A stretch of 23,240 nucleotides of DNA, taken from NCBI GenBank assembly GCA_015852425.1, contig JAAAIG010000486.1:1-23240 (forward strand). Direction: 5' to 3'. The stretch is from Gryganskiella cystojenkinii (taxonomy: Eukaryota; Mortierellomycota; Mortierellomycetes; Mortierellales; Mortierellaceae). Of the stretch, positions 9,687-19,710 are shown piece by piece. The notes beneath the pieces are model-generated. The model had not been told where the DNA came from. It ran no database searches and saw only the letters and a list, made by a program, of their open reading frames with translations. How positions within the stretch are numbered: the first letter of the stretch is position 1; the number at the start of each line of letters is the position of its first letter. The position numbers and the translations under genes were made by a program.

Positions 9687-10594
9687 ATGTCGATGGGTAA
9701 AATCAACGCGGACTATTTCATTCTTCATGAACAACACAGTCTGGACTTTTTGTCACTCACACCTCTACTCTCAACTTGGACAACCGGGAATAGCATCAAA
9801 CCAAACACACACAAAAACCGTCGATGAACTCGACAAGTTCTTGCAGGAGCGACCTGCCCCCGAAGAACTCGTCGAAAAGAATATCCTCAAGGGTAAGAAC
9901 TATTTGTCCTCGCCTCTGTATATATATCGAAAACAAAACAATAACCATAATCGTTCTTTTTCTCATTCTGTGTGTGTTCTTAGAACTTCAAATGGCTCCA
10001 GCCCTTCAAGCCCATGCTGAGGAACTGAAGCGATCCCAACTTGAGGATGCCCTCAACACACAACTGGAACATCGCCCCCCAGTCGCAGAACTAGTCGAGC
10101 ACAACATCCTGCATGAGACCAACGTAGCCCCGCCTTTACAAGCCCAGGCCGACGACTTGAAGCGATCGCAACTTGAGGACACTCTGAGCAACAAACTGGA
10201 GCATCGTCCACCAGCCTCGGAGCTGGTTGAACATAACATTCTGCATGGTAAGGAATCAAAATGAGTTAACGCCCTGTATTCTGCATACTGTTGTGACTGG
10301 TCGCATGTCGCGAATTCAACTTCACGTTATGTTAATCCTTTTCATACCCTCTCTCCGCTCAGATACAAGCGTGCCCCCTGAGCTGCAGGCCAGGGCAGAT
10401 AAGCAAAAGCGCGCAGAGCTCGAGGACAAGTTGAACGCCAAACTCGAGAGTCGACCTTCGCCTGGCACTTTGGTCGAGAAGAACATTCTCAGTACGTCTT
10501 CGTTTTTTTTGTGCTGTACTTTGTGCAGACTCATCATACTGACACTCTGCGGCCTTACATTCTCTCTTTCCTTTTCTTACTATCAGCAGTGTAA
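9687..10594 (+). CDS. Four-repeat RPEL actin-binding protein
   Basis: Exons are 9687-9696, 9794-9892, 9984-10247, 10363-10491 and 10587-10594 (169 residues); all introns are phase 1 GT-AG. The protein is almost entirely RPEL motifs, four copies of L-x-x-x-L-x-x-RP-x-x-x-(E)LV-E-x-NIL. Repeat 1 (exon 2) has RPAPEELVEKNILK, repeats 2 and 3 (exon 3) have RPPVAELVEHNIL and RPPASELVEHNIL, and repeat 4 (exon 4) has RPSPGTLVEKNIL. Repeats 2 to 4 are spaced 44 residues, as in MRTF-family RPEL arrays. In animals RPEL motifs bind G-actin (MRTF, Phactr), so a cytoplasmic monomeric-actin buffer or sensor is likely. No SAP, bZIP or phosphatase-binding region is present. The first exon is only ten bases; it is chosen because its phase fits and the start has CACC-ATG context. 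The last exon codes two residues. Confidence 0.88.
10004..10247 (+). repeat. 132-bp internal duplication encoding RPEL repeats 2 and 3
   Basis: Two in-phase copies begin at 10004 and 10136, a period of exactly 132 bp or 44 codons. They share runs such as GAAGCGATC and CAACTTGAGGA. Both lie inside one exon, while repeats 1 and 4 each have their own exon, so this pair probably arose by duplication within the exon. Confidence 0.85.
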
Positions 10595-10682
10595 GAGTAC
10601 GACATGGGACTCGCCTAGAACGACGGCTAAAAGCTCCATTACATATTTAACTACTATCTCTGTTTTAATAACATGAAAACTA

Positions 10683-10688
10683 AATAAA
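10683..10688 (+). promoter_or_regulatory. Polyadenylation signal of the RPEL gene
   Basis: AATAAA, 89 nt past the RPEL stop codon and before the convergent secreted-protein gene. Confidence 0.45.
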
Positions 10689-10781
10689 CCGCAAACTGCC
10701 GATCTTGGACGGCAAAGTTGGAAAACAGAAAAGCATCTGTTTGGAGCAAGGGAGTGTTTATTTCCAAGCTTGCGTTTTTCC

Positions 10782-11364
10782 TTACTTAGGCCCACCGATC
10801 AAGATTGACGCCTACGAATGTAACAAGGAGAGATAAGACGGATGGTTAACGGTCAAGTCAGTTTCAGCGCAAACTAGGTCCAGTCCAAATCGAAACCATT
10901 TTGAGTAAACAACCAACAACAACAACAGAAAAGGAAAATCTTACAGGGGGGTCGTTAACGCCGTAGAGCGAAGCAATCCTTGGGATTATCGTGAAGTAAT
11001 GCATCATCTCAAGCCAGGGACAACCGACACCGGGATCCAGGCATTGATCCCAAAGTGTAGCCTTGTAATGGACGATATCCCACATCAACGAGACAAGACA
11101 ATCGAACGCGGCCGGTTCGTTCACTCGGAATAGACTCGCATTGCTATAGAGTTTGGCACCATGCAAGAGTGTGTCCAGGGTCGTCAACTGAGTGGGGGTC
11201 AAAGCCGTGCAGTTGCCAATCTTGGGGATCGCTCGTTTGATACAGTTGTGGCAGTTGGGGGACTGGGCAGAGATCTGACTGTTCAAGAAGAACGAGGGGA
11301 GTAAGAGGGCAGAGAGACAGAGAAGGAGAAAGCCCTTGCAGGCCGAAATAGAACTTGTGCGCAT
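10782..11364 (-). CDS. Small secreted six-cysteine protein
   Basis: Exons (minus) are 11364-10945 and 10811-10782, joined in phase 0 by a GTAAGA...TTCGTAG intron, giving 149 residues. The N-terminus is a signal peptide: an Arg/Lys-containing start, then GFLLLCLSALLLPSFFL, with cleavage probably near residue 33. The mature part is about 115 residues with six cysteines (positions 38, 41, 52, 89, 108, 115), the first two as C-x-x-C, and N-glycosylation sites at 51 and 75. No enzyme motif is seen. This pattern fits the small secreted cysteine-containing proteins common in soil and plant-associated fungi, but I know no named family for it. I start at the Met directly before the signal peptide; an in-frame Met 18 codons upstream would bury it. 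The ten-residue last exon is the less certain part. Confidence 0.78.
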
Positions 11365-11784
11365 GATTTTTGAGTTTGGGTGGGGTATTTTTGAAAAGCT
11401 GATGAGAATGAGATGCAAATGGAGCTGGGATGAAGAGATCGAATGACGACCGTTGAATCAACGTTCATGTTTTTTTCACCGGATAGGAGGGGTTGTCAGA
11501 CTGTTCCAGAATCCGTTTCTCTAGCAATTCTCGCTTCTTTTTATTCAGACGACCGGCCCGTTTGAACGTGCATCGAGATCGTCAGCCTAGAAGACTGAGT
11601 TATGTAGGCTGTGGGCTCTAAAGATCCATTCATTGCACCCTTCCTTCTTGTCTCGAATATTCACAACCCCTGGAAAGGCGCCCTTGGCAGCTGATTTTTT
11701 TTTGCACATTGATGTAGTGTTGCCTTTTATTCCTACTCTCACTGACTTAGTCTGTAACAAGCAGCGTCTCATTCTTTTCTTTCA
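11365..11784. other. Intergenic: promoter of secreted-protein gene and 3' UTR of succinyl-CoA ligase
   Basis: No coding segment is supported. A minus-strand AATAAA is present at 11726-11731. Confidence 0.5.
11726..11731 (-). promoter_or_regulatory. Polyadenylation signal of succinyl-CoA ligase gene
   Basis: AATAAA on the minus strand, 54 nt past the succinyl-CoA ligase stop codon. Confidence 0.4.
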
Positions 11785-14168
11785 TCATCTCGCAGAGGCC
11801 AGTTGGACGCTGGCGATCGCAGCTTCGTCTAAATCGTCTCTGACAGTCAGGTTCAGACCTGATCGTTGAAGACACTGCTTGGCCTCGTTGACCTGATTAC
11901 CCTGTAATCGAACCACGATTGGCACCTTGACTCCAGGACCCTCCGTCAGCGCTGTGACCATACCCTCGGCAATCGTGAGGCAACTGGCAATGCCTCCAAA
12001 AATGTTGACCAGAATCGTCTTTACGTTCTTGTCATCCGTCAAAATCTTGAAAGCTTGGCCCACCTGCTTCGAGGTCACACCACCACCAACATCCAAAAAG
12101 TTGGCTGGAGACGCACCATGCAGCTTGATAATGTCCATCGTCGCCAAGGCAAGCCCAGCACCGTTCACTATTAACGAGAAAGAATATAAACAAGGCGAGG
12201 GTTAGGCAAGATTTGTGATCAAGTGCACAAGAAGAAAACTCGACTACTCATCGAAAGGTATGAGATTATATAAAAAAAAAAAACTTGCCCAGACATCCGA
12301 TATTTCCATCCATGCCCACATAATTCAAGCCGCAGTCCTCGGCCTCAACCTCGCGTGGGTTCTCTTCGGTGGTATCACGCATCGTTTGTAACTCTGGGTG
12401 CTTGAAGGCGGCATTGTCGTCGAATGAAATCTTGGCATCAAAGCAAACAACTGGTTTTTTTTTCATAGTGTAAGGTGGTAACAACAAAAGACATAAACAC
12501 AGTGGCATCAATATTTCTGCACATGTGGTGTGGCTTCAAAGCAAAAGAGCATAACAGCATCGCTAAAAGAATATGGTAAAGTTACACGTACCTTGGTTCT
12601 GAGGAGTAAGTCCAAAAGGGTTAATCTCGACCTGGGTCGCATCAACGTCCAAGAACAGCTGGTAAAGGTTCTGCATCTGCTCTGAGGCTTCAGCAACTGC
12701 CTTGCCCTGAAAGCCGAGTTTCATGGCCATGTCAAGCGTCTGCTTCTCTGTTGGGCCAGAGTCAATGTCGATAATGCTCTACGAAAGCGCAAAATAATAT
12801 AAAACAAAAAGCGTTCGTTCAATGCTTGCGTTCGGTAAATTTATCAGTCGACACCTGTAATGCCCACCACATCATATCGGCCCAGTAGTACATACCTTGA
12901 AAATGTGGTCTGGACTGGTAGCAGCGACTTGCTCGATATCAACACCTCCATCGGGACTACCAACCATGACTGGTCCACCACTGTCACGGTCCATCAAGAT
13001 GGCAAAATAGGTCTCCTTTGCAATATCCAGAGCCTCAGCAATCATGACCTACATCGAAAAGAAGTAAGGTATCCCGTGTCAGATACAGTGAATTTTTGAC
13101 CTCAAAGAGCATTGGCAGGAACAAAGAACTTGTCCCGACATCCTCACCTTTGAGACAAGAACACCATCCCCAGTCGTTTGTTTCGTCTTGAGTTTGTATC
13201 CAAGCATTTGCTCCACCAAATGAGGTACTCTAGCAGGGCTAATCATGGCAAACAGAATGAGAAAAAAAAATGAGGAATGAGCAACAGTGTACTGTACAAC
13301 TACGGACAGTAGATCTTGCAGTGACATGCTCATGTTGTTGCAAGGATCTTACTCTTTGGTCAGATGGACACCGCTTTTGAGTCCACTGGAGAACTCGCCC
13401 TTGCCTCTTCCTCCAGCATGAATCTGAGCCTTGATGACAATCTCTTTTGCCTCTATTTTTCAATTGACGTGGGAAAGTAAGAGAATTAATAAAAGGAAGG
13501 TGCTCTCTTTCTCCCTTCATCTCTCGCTCTTGTACTCCCAACCAGAAACAGATGTCCACTCTTGTAATAATAAAGATGTCGTGTGGGAACTGTGGAGAAT
13601 TTTTTTGCTCAACAAAGCTGCGCGAAAAGTTCGCATGGTCCGTGAGAACAAATTTTTTGAGGAGAACGAGACAGCTCCGAACTCCGAGTTTGTCAAACCC
13701 TCTAAACCCAACAGGGTTTCGACTCCACGCGCCTTAGGCATAACTACATGACAAAAAAAATACGAATGACCTCATACACTCGTAGAACGATGAAAACAAG
13801 ACTTACTCAGTCCAATGGCTGCATTTTGTGCCTGCTCGACTGTCTCGGCGATGGCAAAACGTTGAACGTTAACGTTGTGCTTGGCCATCAGTTGCTTCGA
13901 CTGGTATTCATGCAAGTTCAGGTATCGAATCTGACTGGCGACCAAAGCCTTCACTGGTAAAAGCGGAAGCTGGTTGGTGGGGGTGTTTTTCGTTCATTGA
14001 GAAGAATGAGGTTTGAAATGTCAGTTCGTCGGTCCCCACGCCTCCAATGCCATGAGCACAGGTTCCATGCAAAACAATCCTCTTTGTTTTGCCTACCTGT
14101 CGTTGAATTAGAGTTGGTTGTGACATTCCCATGAAAGGAATGGTGTTCTTGAGTGCCTGTCTATACAT
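11785..14168 (-). CDS. LSC2: Succinyl-CoA ligase subunit beta, mitochondrial
   Basis: Eight exons (minus): 14168-14097, 13969-13807, 13452-13353, 13229-13148, 13048-12896, 12778-12592, 12450-12289 and 12167-11785; 433 residues, the family's usual length. The enzyme converts succinyl-CoA to succinate with NDP phosphorylation in the TCA cycle, paired with an alpha subunit not in this window. An N-terminal presequence without acidic residues precedes the [10 protein letters not shown] start of the mature ATP-grasp domain. [10 protein letters not shown] is at 88-97, VEINPF at 240-245, [11 protein letters not shown] at 308-318, DVGGG at 332-336 and NIFGG at 361-365. The last part is the CoA-ligase domain. 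ADP versus GDP preference cannot be told from what I see. Intron 7 uses a GC donor (GCAAGT); the others are GT-AG. Confidence 0.95.
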
Positions 14169-14591
14169 GTTGTTATCTTTATTTCCTCGGTCGGGTCAGA
14201 CGCGGGTCTTGAAGAGTGGGGAGGAGGGGTTGGTTGTTCGAGTGTAAAAAAAAGAAAAGAAAGGGGGAGGGGGTGGAACGTTACAGCACAAAAGAAAGGA
14301 AGACAGTTTTTTTCCCATCGGACGCACGGGCGACCTCCAAGCGCTGTTGTTGGTCGAGTTTCCTCCAGGCCATGTCACGAGAGTTCATTCCTCCACAATT
14401 CAATTTGGGAAAAAGAACAGGCCCGTTCGCGGCCTTTCGCGTGCGCTCCTCTACTCACCACTTCAACGCAACGAAAATCCGAAAGGATTGCGATACTTGG
14501 ACGCGCCAAAGAGTTTGATCAGTGTGCAATATCACTCCCATCACCACTGACAGAAGCAATTGGCCATGTGTCCATCACTGTGGGAGTGTGA
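14169..14591. other. Promoter region of succinyl-CoA ligase gene
   Basis: No gene is supported. A purine-rich strand (AAAAAAAGAAAAGAAAGGGGGAGG-like, about 14246-14273) stands out. Read on the gene's own strand it is a pyrimidine tract upstream of the ATG, as is common in fungal promoters. Confidence 0.4.
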
Positions 14592-15503
14592 CAAAGGCAT
14601 TTTTTGGATTCTATCCTTCTCCTTCTTCCCCCGCACCCCAAGTACGGATCAAGGCCCAGGGATGCCGAATCACCGGATGCTGTTCCATCCAGCATACCAA
14701 CGGAAGAACGTTCAACTCAGTATAATGGCACTTGAAAATCGTGAAAATCGGGGACATTTGGCACCACCATGAATTCAAACTTGAAACGTTTGACCGTCCA
14801 TCATAATCAGGGTACATGGAACATTCAGGACCTTCTGAAATCTGTTCGTTTGGGCCAACTGGAAGAGTTATCTCTCACTGGCAAGCCACTTGCGCCAACA
14901 GAGCTAGAATCTGTCCTTGAGTCCACCCCAGAAACAATCTACTTGATGCAACTCGAACAAGCAACCTTCAGTAGACGTTCTTTCGACAGCCTTTGTAGGC
15001 GATCCAACACCATCACGGACCTGTGTGTCATGGAATCAAGCATAGGTAGCACAATGCTCCATACTGTTCTTCGATCATTCACAATGCTCGTGCTCTTTGC
15101 AGTCCCAACACTGGATATCAAGGCCATGGTCGACAACAACGATACGAAGCGCACTTGGGCATGTACGCGGCTGCAAGCTTTGCATGTAAGCAAACTGCAC
15201 TGGATTGGTTCAAAGGCTGAGACGACCAAGGCTCTCGAGCACATGGAAAGCCTCAAGGAGTTGAGACGATATCCGTCAATGCTGTGGCAGGCTTTGGTTA
15301 TCAAAATTGCTTTTGAGTCGAGTCTTGCCCGTTGTTTTTGTTATTTGAAGATTCAGGTTTTTTTTAGAAGTAACGTTTTTTTATGCCTGCTTCTGATGGG
15401 AGGCAATGTGTTCATCGTCCCAGGAAAGGAACTTTCCACTGAGTTCGCTTCCAGCCTTGACTGCCAAACTGGCAATGACGTGACCGGGCTGATCAGGGTG
15501 TAG
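14592..15503 (+). pseudogene. Fragment of an F-box/LRR-type gene
   Basis: From the ATG at 14769 a frame runs to 15503. Its first ~175 residues read like the middle of a leucine-rich-repeat protein: NLKRLTV, LGQLEELSLTGKPLAP, LQALHVSKLHW and MESLKELR. They do not look like a protein start, since no F-box or signal precedes them. Upstream, the same frame is open as a Ser/Pro/Glu-rich linker from 14592 and is broken by TGA codons at 14733 and 14742, inside a duplicated TGAAAATCG. After about 15290 the LRR pattern ends and the frame only runs across the 3' end of the dehydrogenase gene on the other strand (15381-15503). I read this as a 5'- and 3'-truncated relic of an F-box/LRR gene. A short expressed LRR protein is possible but less likely. 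Confidence 0.55.
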
Positions 15504-16613
15504 CAAAGCCTTGGTGGCATGCAATTCGATAAACTCGGCGTGTTGAGCAGGAATCATACCCGTGACGCCTACAATGCGAAATAAAAACAATCACATTCTT
15601 GATCAGAAAACAACCACTAGAAAACACTGTGTACTATTTGTGCATCAAACAAGAGATCAGTATAGTTGCTATCGTTCATTTACCCTTATCGCGGACCACA
15701 CCCTGCATCTCGGTATCAACAACACCGGGGCGGATTGCGACCGTGGTGATATCCTTCTCCTCCGTGGCGAGGATCTGGCCAAACATATTGAGCGCGGCCT
15801 TGGATCTAAATAAAGCGAGGATCATCACCATAAACAGAGTTAGAGACCAGATCAACACCCCCTCCCTCTCCCCCGATGTGGAACGTAGCTCTGAAAAGCC
15901 GGAAAAAAATTTACGTGGAGTAAGAACCCCAACCGTGGTAAGGGTAGAGAGCAGCTCCAGAACTGACAAGGATCACACGTCCCTTGGCAGCACGAAGGGC
16001 AGGCAGGGCATGTTGAACAATGGTCACGATCGAGAAGAAGTTGATGTCAAAGTTTCTATTTTAAGTGTGAGAAATAGAAACGCCAGTTTGTTTGATTCAT
16101 TAGGCAGATTTCATTGATGTATACAGGCGTGTGCCAAGTCATCGTTATTTTCCTCAAAAACATACCTCTTCCAGTCCTCGATCGAAGTGCCAGAGATAGG
16201 TCCCACAGGGTCGAGCACGCTGTGAAATGAGAAGGTGGGCATAGGGAAGAGAAAAAAAATCAATACGAATCTCTGATTGCCTCGACTGATCAAAAAAAAC
16301 AGTGTTCCGTCCTTTATCGATGCTTTTACCCAGCATTGAGAACGAGACCGTTCAGCTCACCCGACCAAGACTTGGTTGCCAAGATCAAGGCCTCAGTCGC
16401 AGTGGATTCAACCGTGACATCTCCGACCACAAACTTGAAACGGTCCTTGAGTTTCAGATCATTCTCGATATGATGGGATAGCTGCTGGAGGGCGTCCTGG
16501 GAACGAGCGACACCAATGACGTTGGCACCAAAGTTTTGAATCGCAAGAAGGACAATGCTGCGACCGATACCACGGGAGGCACCGGTGACGATGAGAGTAG
16601 GGGCGGCGGTCAT
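15381..16613 (-). CDS. Short-chain dehydrogenase/reductase (yeast Irc24/YIR035C-like)
   Basis: Five exons (minus): 16613-16330, 16219-16166, 16055-15915, 15805-15684 and 15568-15381, giving 262 residues, the classical SDR length. The Rossmann cofactor motif TGASRGIG is at residues 10-17 and NAG at 93-95. The catalytic set is Ser145, Tyr158 and Lys162 (YSTSK), followed by RPGVVDT at 185-191. The protein resembles yeast Irc24 and YIR035C, related to sepiapterin reductase, through segments such as LNAGVLDPVG, DINFFSIV and the SGKFLSWDD-like end. Those proteins are NADPH-dependent carbonyl reductases (Irc24 reduces benzil), so a cytosolic NADPH carbonyl reductase is likely; the substrate is unknown. 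All introns are GT-AG. No targeting signal is seen. Its last exon is overlapped antisense by the LRR relic frame. Confidence 0.93.
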
Positions 16614-16804
16614 TGGTTGTAGTGGAAAGGTGATTTGTGAATGAGGAGAAAAGTAATGAGGAAATGCAAATGAGCATTTTTGATTTATGCTTTAAATGAA
16701 AATTTCGGCGCAGTCGGTTTTTTCAGGGGCGAACGATGGGATAGAAAATGAAAGTCCGCGTGTTGAAGAACCGACTTTCGAGAAGGTCACAGTATTTTTG
16801 TGCT

Positions 16805-16830
16805 GTACTGTACAGTACCATACATGTATG
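16805..16830. repeat. Two adjacent perfect palindromes
   Basis: GTACTGTACAGTAC (16805-16818) is directly followed by CATACATGTATG (16819-16830). Each equals its own reverse complement. They lie about 190-220 bp upstream of the dehydrogenase start codon (16613, minus). Confidence 0.9.
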
Positions 16831-17042
16831 CCCCTCCATAGCGTTGTTTTTTTATGAAGGTGTTCCTGGAGAAACGGCACTCTGCAACCATGTTGATGAG
16901 TTGAAGCAGACCATCGGCGTAGCCAGGCGACAGACATCTACGCATGGATCAGGCAAGGAGTATTCGGCTAGGAGAAGTCGAAGTAGCAGCTCGAAGATGT
17001 GAATAAGAAAGGAAAGAAGAAAACCAACATGGGCAGGCCTTG

Positions 17043-17107
17043 GTCCACGCTCGATTTTGGCGTAAAACTCGGTTTGGCGGAATTTTACGCCAAAATCGAG
17101 CGTAGAC
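17043..17107. repeat. Near-perfect inverted repeat (hairpin)
   Basis: A 21-base arm at 17047-17067 is exactly complementary to 17083-17103, with a 15-base spacer. One mismatch (17046/17104) is followed by three more pairs (17043-17045 with 17105-17107). The arm reads ACGCTCGATTTTGGCGTAAA plus A. No T-run follows to make it a simple terminator. A foldback element, paired terminal inverted repeats of a tiny element, or a hairpin RNA are all possible. Confidence 0.9.
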
Positions 17108-17925
17108 TGAACCCAAATTATTTTAGTTTGGCTGTACGAACTTTGGGAGACACAAAGAGACGGAAACTACGTCCTGGGGGCACTAGACTACAGTACGTCC
17201 TTTTCGAGGGATGCGATCCTTTTAGAGGAGCCTCTACGTCCTCTTGGGTGAGGACTACGTTGTGTGTTGCATATTCGTTTATTTTTGTGGTATTTTCTAC
17301 TACTTTTGCGTAAAGAGTACTTTCTCTTGCAGTTTTGTTTACACTCCACTTCTACTTCCCCTTCCAGAGACGACTGTTAGTAAAAACTACGTCGAGTTGG
17401 CCTCGGTTGTATCACCAAAGTGACTACTTCCTCGCCCTGAGGAGAGAAGTTGATGTCGCGGACTTCAAGGAACGAAGGTGTTGTTCCCTGGCGATATTCC
17501 AGTTTTTTTGAGACCGCTGGTAATAAGAATACAAGAGCAAGAAAGAGACGACCGTAAATAATATTTTCTCGGTGATTTCAACCAGCTTCTTGTAACTCCT
17601 TGAACCTCAAGGATCATGCCTAACCACTTTTCTCGTAGTCGACTTTGAACCTTTTTGAAGTAATGAATCGAGAGGATAGTGCGTGCTAATAATTGCTTCA
17701 GAAAAAAGACGAGGGCCTGATGAAGGATTGAAGAATTGAGTCATCTTTTTTTTTATTATGAGTATCTCTACGAGCTGACTTGACAAAGAGTCGTGTCGAG
17801 TGGTTTCTATTCTTATTGGCAGCATGGGGTGGCGAAAATAAAACAGTTATGACGTCTATGCTTCTATGTGATCGATGTTTCCCAGTGAAAATGGTTTGGT
17901 AGAGCTCTTGGTGCTCGATCTTTTA

Positions 17926-19224
17926 TTAGGACCTGTGCGAAACGACGAACGTATCGGGGACCATACCATCCGTGTTGTTGTTGGAGTTGGAGTGGTTCAC
18001 ATAGGGGTCGATGTAATCCACAGGCATCTTTTCCGGTTCCCGTGACATGAGTATCCTGCTAGTCAACAACACAAACGTGGCCGAGATGAAAATGGCGACT
18101 AACACGTTAAGAAACAAAAAGAGGACCAAAAAAGAAAAAGATTAGGAGTTAACTTTTGTAGAGTGATAGGGAGAAACAGGCAAGAGCGGTCGGTCCTTGT
18201 CCTAGTGTCGATGGCATCTCTTACCCATTCCCTTGCGTGTCGTCTCCCACTTGGCAGCCTCCATCTTCGTGCGCATATCACCGAGTTGAGCCATATAATG
18301 GTTGCTCATGGACTGGATACGGATCTCGAGCGCCTTTTGTTCCTCGCGGACATCACTCTTGCGACTGTTCATATCGATAGCGATATCGTTCTTTACGTTC
18401 GCAATATCCTCTCGAAGCTTTTGGTTCAGGGAATCGATCTCACGTGAGATGATCTCGGTCCTGATCGCCAGTGCTGCCGCATCGTTCTTGCGTAGAATCT
18501 GGAGTTCGGTCCGGAGTTCTGTCAACGCTGCCTTGAATAAATAGGATTCATTGCCCAAGTCCGCGGTCGTCAACATGTTCTTCCTGATCTTTGAGGTGCT
18601 ATTGAAGGTGAGGGTACGTACAAAATATCAACAGTTAATATTGTCGAATGCAAGAAAAGCAATGTTTACGCGATCCACTTTCGGAAAAACAACAACGTAC
18701 TGTTGCCCAAGAAGAGCCTTGATTCCCCGCATGATCCCCTCGGCCTGTCCTCGTTGAAATCCATTCTTTTCCAGTTTGGAGACGACCTTGTTGGTATTGA
18801 AGTTGTGGTTGGTGATGATGGAGCGTCGGAGGAGGAGAGAGGGTAGACTGTTGGGGTTCTGAAAGAGTTGGGTATAATGAGATGGACTCGAGAGCAATGG
18901 AAAGCCTCTCGAGACAGAGGTGGATCCGGTGAGATCAAGACGACTCCTGGATGGTGATGAGAGGATGCCCGAGGCGGATGAAGAATCGTCCTGGACATGG
19001 TTGCCACTGCTAGTCGTGTGTTTGTAACGCGCTGCGATGGGTTGGGTACATCGCTGGTCGAGATGGACCTGTTTCAGGAGCGAAGCTGTGCCTAGATGGA
19101 TGAAATCAAGGTTGCTATTGTTAGTCAAATCTATTCAGGGTGGATCCGATGAATAAAACAGTTCCTGAGAGCGAGAGACAAGATGGACACCTTTGGACAA
19201 GAGCTGATTCCTTGGAGTTGCCAT
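17926..19224 (-). CDS. Mitochondrial coiled-coil membrane protein, DUF1640 (FMP32/MCUR1/CCDC90 family)
   Basis: Four exons (minus): 19224-19191, 19091-18701, 18598-18225 and 18098-17926, giving 323 residues with GT-AG introns (donors GTGTCC, GTACGT, GTAAGA). The basic N-terminus ending in IAARYKHT looks like a mitochondrial presequence. A Ser-rich linker follows, then VVSKLEKNGFQRGQAEGIMRGIKALL and the family's LGNESYLFKAALTELRTELQ signature, leading into a long coiled coil (to about residue 260). One transmembrane helix at about 266-283 (VAIFISATFVLLTSRIL) precedes a short polar tail. The family sits in the inner mitochondrial membrane; yeast Fmp32 has been linked to cytochrome oxidase assembly or proline metabolism, and animal MCUR1 to calcium uniporter assembly. 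The precise role here is unknown. The first exon (11 codons) rests on phase and presequence logic. Confidence 0.9.
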
Positions 19225-19710
19225 GAAAAGAAGTGGGTGGTTGAGCAAGAAAGAAGGATTAAATCGAGTTTCTTTTTCTTCTTTTACGTGTGAAGACCCT
19301 GATGACAGTCACGTCATGCACAGGTCCCCCGCTCTCTTCTTTTGGGGTGGAGTCTCGGACTTTTCGACCTTGGAGAAAACCGTGATCAAAACGTGCCGCC
19401 ACCTGGCCCCAGTCTGGAACTTCTTTCGACGTTCTAGCAGCGCATGAACGACATATGTGCCGGCAGAGTGAACTAAACGCAATCCAGAAGAACGCAGGGT
19501 GACTGGTGGTCTCTCCCACTTAAAGCAAAGTCGCCCACGGCGAGGCGTGACTTTCTTTTTTAAACAGGCGTGAACGAGTCGAAGCAGAGGGGGGTCATGG
19601 TGATGGTCAGGTCGAATGTCATTTCCCTTTTTTTGTGCTCTTCTCTGCTCTTTACATTCTCTCTCCACATCCATCCTTACCTTTGCTCGCTCTTCTCGAC
19701 ATTTTTAAAC
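19225..19710. other. Divergent promoter: DUF1640 protein / V-ATPase subunit H
   Basis: No coding segment is supported. The right end is a C/T-rich leader before the V-ATPase start. I see no convincing TATA box on either strand. Confidence 0.5.

Larger units (their letters stand above)
16614..17925. other. 1.3 kb gene-poor stretch
   Basis: No gene is supported. It holds two abutting palindromes (16805-16830), a short frame at 16858-17002 ending Ser/Arg-rich, a long hairpin (17043-17107) and a cluster of CTACGT/TACGTCCT words between 17166 and 17393. Frames crossing the hairpin do not look like protein. It may be a degraded mobile-element insertion, with the DUF1640 gene's 3' UTR at the right end. 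Confidence 0.5.

Noticed and set aside
15599..16117. 172-residue plus-strand frame
   Set aside because: Lies antisense to exons 3 and 4 of the dehydrogenase, whose SDR motifs and splice phases are unambiguous.
16748..17002. 84-residue frame ending Ser/Arg-rich
   Set aside because: The second half looks mildly coding, but no start context, splice partners or recognisable domain were found. It is noted only within the gene-poor stretch.
16999..17313. 104-residue frame across the hairpin
   Set aside because: Part of it is encoded by the inverted-repeat arms and its composition is not protein-like. More likely non-coding DNA or decayed element sequence.
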